DNA of 54,354 bases. It comes from CAYTRP01 sp964625145 (GTDB taxonomy: Bacteria > Sumerlaeota > Sumerlaeia > SLMS01 > JAHLLQ01). Shown one piece after another: positions 49,906-54,354 of the stretch. The translations under genes were made by a program, and so were the position numbers. Each line of letters starts with the position of its first letter. The stretch's first letter is position 1. The notes beneath the pieces were generated by a model. It was not told where the DNA came from. It worked only from the letters and a program-made list of their open reading frames with translations, and ran no database searches. The DNA is taken from positions 1-54,354 of the forward strand of contig CAZVAQ010000004.1 in NCBI GenBank assembly GCA_964625145.1, in the 5' to 3' direction.

Positions 49906-51480
49906 ATGACACGATCTCCCCTGCTTCAACTTCTCGTGCCCGCACTGGGACTGCTCATGCTCCTGGGAGTGCTTGTCTATGGGGCGTGGCTTGGCGCCTT
50001 TCCGGGGTGGTTGCTTGGCATGGGTGGATGTGCGCTCGGGGTACTGCTGCTGGGGATATTCTGGCAGCAGGCGGGGAACCTGGGGCTGACGATCACCTCG
50101 CTGACTTATTGTTTCTTCGTCGCCTTGAGCGCGATATTCATCTACCTGTTGGCAGCAAACAATTCGGAGCCGTGGGACATCACGCGGTCGAAACTGCACA
50201 CGCTCTCGCCTCAGACGCAGGCATTCCTGGAGTATCTCGAGGCGCCCATCGAAATTGCCGTCTTTGCCGAGCCAAGAGAACATGCGGAACTGCGTCGCGT
50301 CTTGTCGCTCTATGAGCAGAACTCCGACCGTATCAGGACCGGACTCTTCAACCCTGACGAGGACGTGACCGTCGCGCGCGAGTTTGGCTCCGTGGTCATG
50401 CCGGGCGATGCCTTCGCAACCGTCTACGGGGCCGATGGCGTCCAGCGTCGCGAGAAGTTCAACCTGCGCGCCAGCGACCGGCTCATTGAGAGCAAGATCA
50501 CCAACGCATTGCTGCGCGTTGAGTCCACCAGCGACGACAAGATCTACTTTGCCCAAGGGAAGGGCATGAGGCCGTTGGCAACGGATGAGAATCGTCAATC
50601 GAACCAACCGGATCTCGCGCTGGGCGAGATGGCGCGCTTCATCAGCGAATCCGGCGTCGCGGTGGATGTCTTGGGCCTGCAGGGCCTTCGCGAAGTCCCT
50701 GAAGACGCGTCCCTCGTGGTCCTGCCCTCCCCCACCATCGACCTGTTCGATCCCGAGCTGGAGGTCCTCATTGATTATCTCGATGAGGGCGGCGCGCTGA
50801 TGATCTTTGTGGAGCCACTGGCGGTGGCTCGTGGAATGCCAAACTTTGACAAGCTGATCGAGCACGTGGGCGTTTCCGCCCCGAACTCTGTCCTGATCGA
50901 TCCCTTGGGGACTCCGCCACGGATCATTCACGCCGCCACGGCGGGCGATCATGTGATCGGGCGCAATCTTGGCAGCATTTCGCTGCGCTTTGATTTCGTC
51001 CGCCCGGTCGAAGCTGATCCGAATCTGTCGGACCGCGATGTCATCGCCGACATTTTGCTCTACACCCGCCCGGAGGTTTGGTCGGAGGACACACGCTTGC
51101 TGGCAGCGCAGCAGGGCCAGGTGCAACCGCCCAGCGATCCCTCGCGTGTTCGCGAGCACGGCCTCGCGGTTGCAGCTTCGTACCCGACACCGGAAGGCCC
51201 ACGCGGTGAAATGGCGCGCGCGGTCGTCTTTGGCGACGTGGATTTCGTCGGCAATGCGCTGTTGGATCTATCGGACGCGCGCGTGTTGATCCTGCATTCC
51301 GTGAACTGGCTCACCGCGCGGGAGGAACGCATCCAGGTGCCGCCACGCTTGGTGGACGCCTCGGTATTGCACCTGACGCAGGGGCGCTACTGGACTGTAA
51401 TGGGGACGTTGTTGCTGATCGGACTGGGTCTGCTCGTGGGTGGCGTGTCGTACACCGTGGTTCGCAAGAGGTTCGGATGA
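49906..51480 (+). CDS. GldG-like membrane-anchored protein (Gldg domain)
   Basis: A 524-residue protein with two N-terminal helices (about residues 8-65), a third (TYCFFVALSAIFIYLL, about 67-82) and one C-terminal helix (TVMGTLLLIGLGLLVGGVSY). Between them is a periplasmic domain of about 400 residues that starts WDITRSKLHTLSPQTQAFLE, the Gldg signature, and contains ESKITNALLRVESTSDDKIY and DYLDEGGALMIFVEPL, as in intraflagellar-transport-like (IFT52) modules. It is coupled to DUF4340 by an ATGA overlap. Role: likely partner of the ABC permease in exporting or organising surface components, by analogy only. Confidence 0.88.
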   Translation: MTRSPLLQLLVPALGLLMLLGVLVYGAWLGAFPGWLLGMGGCALGVLLLGIFWQQAGNLGLTITSLTYCFFVALSAIFIYLLAANNSEPWDITRSKLHTLSPQTQAFLEYLEAPIEIAVFAEPREHAELRRVLSLYEQNSDRIRTGLFNPDEDVTVAREFGSVVMPGDAFATVYGADGVQRREKFNLRASDRLIESKITNALLRVESTSDDKIYFAQGKGMRPLATDENRQSNQPDLALGEMARFISESGVAVDVLGLQGLREVPEDASLVVLPSPTIDLFDPELEVLIDYLDEGGALMIFVEPLAVARGMPNFDKLIEHVGVSAPNSVLIDPLGTPPRIIHAATAGDHVIGRNLGSISLRFDFVRPVEADPNLSDRDVIADILLYTRPEVWSEDTRLLAAQQGQVQPPSDPSRVREHGLAVAASYPTPEGPRGEMARAVVFGDVDFVGNALLDLSDARVLILHSVNWLTAREERIQVPPRLVDASVLHLTQGRYWTVMGTLLLIGLGLLVGGVSYTVVRKRFG

Positions 51481-53264
51481 CTTTCTGGAAGCCGCTCATC
51501 GCCGCGCTCATCGCCGCCGCCCTGTTCGGCGCGTACATCGTTGATCGCAACCAGCGAATTGCCGCGGAGAAATCCAACGTGGATGCCGGCCGGATCATGC
51601 CGTTTGATTTCGCCGGTTCCACGCGGCTGACCATCAATGGTGAGAATGGCCGGTTCGTCGTGGAGAAGCAGGACGACGGCATCTGGTACCTGGTCGAGCC
51701 TGTCCGTCACAGGGCCGATGAAGACCGCATCCAGACGATCATCGACAATGTGCACGCCAGCAAGAAGTCCAATCCATTTCCCGCACGGGACCTGGACGAG
51801 TATGGCCTCGATCCCGCGGAAGCCAGCATCACCATTGAGGGCATTGACACAAGGAATGGCCAACCGCACACGGCAACAGTCCTGATCGGCACCAACGCGC
51901 CACGCTTGTCGCGCGTGTATGCGATGGTCGAAGGCGAGAACGTCATCTTCACTGCGCTGGAGACGCTGCGCAACCAGTCGCGCGTGAAGCTCGACGACCT
52001 GCGCGACCGGCGCCTGATTCACTTCTCGCCGGATGCTACAACGGCTTTGGAAATTGGTCTTCCATCCGGGCCCTTCACCATCGCGCGCGATGAGTCAGGC
52101 CGGTGGATGATGGAAGATGGCACGACGCCGGCAAACCGCACCATGGTGGAGGCGGCGCTGAACCAACTGGCGCAGTTGCGGGTGCTTCGAGTCTTGGATG
52201 GCGAGGAGAAGCCAAGCCCGGAAGAGACCGGTCTGGACGAACCGTCTGCAATGTCCGTGAGTGTCACGACCGACCAGGGCAAATCATCCATCACGATCGG
52301 CAAGCGGGCACCGGGCGAGGAACTGTTCTTTGCCACGGGCGATTCACTCGAAGGCGGAGTGGGGATCGTGCGCGTGCGCGATGTGTCGACTTTCATCCAA
52401 CCCCGCAGCGAATGGGTCACGCCACGTTTCCTTTGGGCCCGGCCCGATGAGATTGAGATGTTGGAGATTCATTTCAGCACATCGAAGTTCGTCGTGGAGC
52501 GTGGAGCAGACGGCGTCTGGCGCTTCGAGGACCAGCCGGACAGTCCTGTTCATCCCGGTCGCATCGAAAGGCTGCTCGAGAATCTTGGGTCATTGGTGGG
52601 GAAGCAGCTCGTCGCCAGCAGCGTCACTCGCGATCAAATGCGCGAGTTGTTCGGCGTGCGCGACGAATCATCCCAATTGTTTGCCATCATGCCCGACGGC
52701 CGAACGGAGGGCTACATCATGGGGCGTACGGTTCCATCGGAGCTGACGCAGTACCTGGTGCGAATCCAGGACAACTCCGTGTGGACGATCGACATGGGGA
52801 CCATGCATCTCTACATCGCCGACCGCAGCGACCTGCGCGACAATCGCATCCGGCATGGTTTCGCCGCGAATGTGGCCCGCGTTGTGTTCAGCACGGATCG
52901 CGGCGCCATCGAATTGTCCAAGGAGACGAGGGCGTGGCGCCTGAATCTGGCAGGGGGCCGCCGGCAAGTGATCCCGGACCACCTGGTGGAGCAGTTCCTG
53001 ACGGCTTCGGAGGAACTTTCACGCAGCGCGGAAGTCTATACTGCGACTGCGCCACCGATCGAGTTCCGTGTGCGGTATGAGGATGCCAACGGCAGCGTGC
53101 TCCACGAGCTGGCCGTGCACCAGCGCGAGGAAGACTCCTCCAGCATCTATGTGACAGCGGACGGTGTGCTTTACGAGTTGATCACAGAGAGTTATGTGCG
53201 CTTCCAGAAGGCAAGCGACGATCTGGTTTTGACGGGTCAGCAGTTGTCGGAGCAGCAGAAATAG
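51477..53264 (+). CDS. DUF4340-domain protein of the Gld-type operon
   Basis: A 595-residue protein with a single N-terminal helix (LIAALIAAALFGAYIVDRNQ) and a large periplasmic part. It is built from several repeats of the DUF4340 type: LTINGENGRFVVEKQDDGIW, LEIGLPSGPFTIARDESGRW, LEIHFSTSKFVVERGADGVW and VVFSTDRGAIELSKETRAWR. Each repeat is a beta-strand pair followed by a W. DUF4340 is often found directly after GldG, as here. It probably forms a complex with the ABC permease and GldG-like subunit. No function is known for the domain. A hairpin lies 25 nt beyond the stop. Confidence 0.88.
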   Translation: MTFWKPLIAALIAAALFGAYIVDRNQRIAAEKSNVDAGRIMPFDFAGSTRLTINGENGRFVVEKQDDGIWYLVEPVRHRADEDRIQTIIDNVHASKKSNPFPARDLDEYGLDPAEASITIEGIDTRNGQPHTATVLIGTNAPRLSRVYAMVEGENVIFTALETLRNQSRVKLDDLRDRRLIHFSPDATTALEIGLPSGPFTIARDESGRWMMEDGTTPANRTMVEAALNQLAQLRVLRVLDGEEKPSPEETGLDEPSAMSVSVTTDQGKSSITIGKRAPGEELFFATGDSLEGGVGIVRVRDVSTFIQPRSEWVTPRFLWARPDEIEMLEIHFSTSKFVVERGADGVWRFEDQPDSPVHPGRIERLLENLGSLVGKQLVASSVTRDQMRELFGVRDESSQLFAIMPDGRTEGYIMGRTVPSELTQYLVRIQDNSVWTIDMGTMHLYIADRSDLRDNRIRHGFAANVARVVFSTDRGAIELSKETRAWRLNLAGGRRQVIPDHLVEQFLTASEELSRSAEVYTATAPPIEFRVRYEDANGSVLHELAVHQREEDSSSIYVTADGVLYELITESYVRFQKASDDLVLTGQQLSEQQK

Positions 53265-53288
53265 AGTTGTTGCTGGTCCATGTTCAAC

Positions 53289-53317
53289 CCGGCATCGCCC
53301 TATCGTGCCGATGCCGG
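53289..53317. terminator. Hairpin between DUF4340 and moaB, possible terminator
   Basis: CCGGCATCG (53289-53297) pairs perfectly with CGATGCCGG (53309-53317) around 11 nt. No T-run follows on either strand, so termination would be of a weak or factor-dependent kind. The rest of the 158-nt spacer has no gene. Confidence 0.5.
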
Positions 53318-53422
53318 ACTGTCAAAATATGATCCCTGCCGGGATCGTCCCAGGTTGGGAATCGCGTGTGACATCTTCGGCCGAGCGCATTCTACATTGC
53401 TCACAATGGAACGCATAACGCC

Positions 53423-53941
53423 CTAGCGATTCATCTCCCAGACCAAGTGCCGCAATTCGGGGATGATGAGTTTGGTCATGGCGACTTCGACCGCGTTGGT
53501 GCTGCCCGGTGTGGAGAAGATGACGACGCGGCCGATCAGACCCGCGGTGGCGCGGGAGAGCATCGCGGCGGGGCCGACTTCCTGCCACGAGAGCATGCGA
53601 AACAATTCGCCAAACCCGGGCAGGGGGCGCTCGATGAGTGAGGAGAGCGTCTCGAAGGTACCATCGCGCGGGGCGATGCCCGTGCCGCCGTTGCAGATGA
53701 TGACCTGAACCTGTCCTGCGTTGCACAATTCGATGACCCGCTCGCGAATCAGCGCCGGTTCATCCGGCAGGATGCGCTGAAAGCTGACGGTGTTGCCGTC
53801 TTCCTCCAGCAATTGCCGGATTAGGGCGCCACTCTTGTCGGTCTCGGGCGTGCGGGTGTCGCTGATTGTCAAAACGGCCGCCCTGACGCAGGGCAGGGCG
53901 GCCGCTTGGGATCGATGCTGGCTCGTGGATTCGGAAGCCAT
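53423..53941 (-). CDS. moaB: Molybdenum cofactor protein MoaB/MogA-like
   Basis: A 172-residue protein of the MoaB/MogA fold that adenylates molybdopterin or acts near that step. VRAAVLTISDTRTPETDKSG and LIRQLLEEDG open the fold. The signature VIICNGGTGIAPRDGTFETL includes the G-G-T-G and R-D-x-T elements. SRATAGLIGRVVIFSTPGST is the C-terminal substrate region. Length fits the small single-domain class. The ATG overlaps the stop of the acetyl-CoA synthetase gene by one base (TGATG), so the two are coupled on this strand. No other moa or moe gene is seen. Confidence 0.9.
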   Translation of the reverse strand: MASESTSQHRSQAAALPCVRAAVLTISDTRTPETDKSGALIRQLLEEDGNTVSFQRILPDEPALIRERVIELCNAGQVQVIICNGGTGIAPRDGTFETLSSLIERPLPGFGELFRMLSWQEVGPAAMLSRATAGLIGRVVIFSTPGSTNAVEVAMTKLIIPELRHLVWEMNR

Positions 53942-54354
53942 CAGTCGCCGAACTTCTCCTCGTAGCTGGAGCGGACCATCTCGACGACCGACGGATCGGC
54001 CAGCGTGGTGGTGTCGCCCAGCATGCGGCCTTCTGCGATGTCGCGCAGCAGGCGGCGCATGATCTTGCCAGAGCGTGTCTTGGGCAGATCGGCGGCGAGG
54101 ATGATTTCCTCCGGCCGCGCGATGGCGCCGATCTTTTCCGCGACGTGCTTCTTCAGGATGTCGACGGTCTTGTCGGTCTTCTGGGCGCGGGCCTTGAGCG
54201 TCACAAACGCGACGATGGCCTGGCCCTTGATCTCATGGGCGCGGCCCACGACGGCGGCTTCCGCCACGTCCGGGTGATCGACCAAAGCGGATTCGACCTC
54301 CATGGTACCGATGCGGTGACCGGAGACATTGAGCACGTCGTCCACGCGGCCGAG
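53941..54354 (-). CDS. acs: Acetyl-CoA synthetase, C-terminal part (5' end beyond window)
   Basis: Only the last 137 residues are visible. They match the C-terminal lid domain of acetate-CoA ligase: GRVDDVLNVSGHRIGTMEVE, the hinge and lysine region, then VDHPDVAEAAVVGRAHEIKG and the catalytic lysine in LPKTRSGKIMRRLLRDIAEG. The last residues, TLADPSVVEMVRSSYEEKFG, are typical of Acs. The enzyme makes acetyl-CoA from acetate, ATP and CoA; the lysine in RSGKIMRR is the one acetylated by Pat-type enzymes. The gene overlaps moaB at its stop. Confidence 0.93.
   Translation of the reverse strand, partial: LGRVDDVLNVSGHRIGTMEVESALVDHPDVAEAAVVGRAHEIKGQAIVAFVTLKARAQKTDKTVDILKKHVAEKIGAIARPEEIILAADLPKTRSGKIMRRLLRDIAEGRMLGDTTTLADPSVVEMVRSSYEEKFGD

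Noticed and set aside
1..54354. CRISPR array, prophage or toxin-antitoxin module
   Set aside because: No regularly spaced direct repeats of 23-50 nt, no phage structural or integrase genes and no recognisable toxin-antitoxin pair were found.

Overview
The window is about 54 kb of GC-rich (roughly 60-65%) bacterial chromosome, densely coded on both strands. Membrane lipoproteins with lipoboxes, prepilin and pseudopilin genes, an MsbA-like exporter and two adaptor (HlyD-like) lipoproteins point to a diderm. A chorismate dehydratase (mqnA) implies the futalosine route to menaquinone. The mix of NFLEAQ-type pilins, Gfo/Idh/MocA dehydrogenase beside a GH20 enzyme, NfeD/flotillin, Gld-type ABC genes and spacer repeats resembles genomes of uncultured PVC/FCB-like phyla (for example Sumerlaeota, Hydrogenedentota, Planctomycetota). 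That placement is inference from gene style, not from a marker search.

Layout. 1-8.0 kb: truncated dihydrolipoyl dehydrogenase, a membrane protein with a proline-rich tail and an ABC exporter on the minus strand; a secreted S9 peptidase coupled to a VanZ-like gene on plus; ilvE on minus. 8.0-16.3 kb: rsmB-like rRNA methyltransferase, tRNA-Leu, a sugar-dehydrogenase/GH20 pair, a methyltransferase, tRNA-Gly and threonine aldolase. 16.3-18.9 kb is the most accessory-looking part: a decayed IS256-type transposase start, a hairpin repeat, a phosphoribosyltransferase, a lone type IV pilin and a 9-nt phased tandem repeat. 18.9-24.1 kb: NfeD-flotillin, DinB, a DUF4139-like secreted protein and engB. 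24.3-28.1 kb: a three-gene minor-pseudopilin operon. 28.2-36.5 kb: a strong bidirectional terminator, a 28-residue ribosomal-type gene (AURKAIP1/bS22 family), a 1368-residue epimerase-like/glycosyltransferase fusion, two tandem paralogous adaptor lipoproteins and grpE. 36.5-43.4 kb: housekeeping genes mqnA, trmD, hisF, gltX and two unknowns. 43.4-46.4 kb: a spacer with DnaA-box-like sites, dnaA, and two gspG paralogues separated by a 190-nt region rich in hairpins. 46.5-53.3 kb: a polyprenol-phosphate-mannose-synthase-like glycosyltransferase, purine nucleoside phosphorylase and a four-gene Gld-type ABC operon. The right end holds moaB and the 3' end of acetyl-CoA synthetase on minus.

Functional themes are cell-envelope and surface work (exporter, adaptors, pilins, pseudopilins, glycosyltransferases, Gld-like ABC system) mixed with core housekeeping. 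Many adjacent genes are translationally coupled by ATGA overlaps. I saw no CRISPR array, prophage, toxin-antitoxin pair or defence island. The best candidates for something undescribed are the structured leader between the two gspG genes, the orphan tandem adaptor pair, the epimerase-glycosyltransferase fusion with an internal start, and the large PilX-like protein of the pseudopilin operon.
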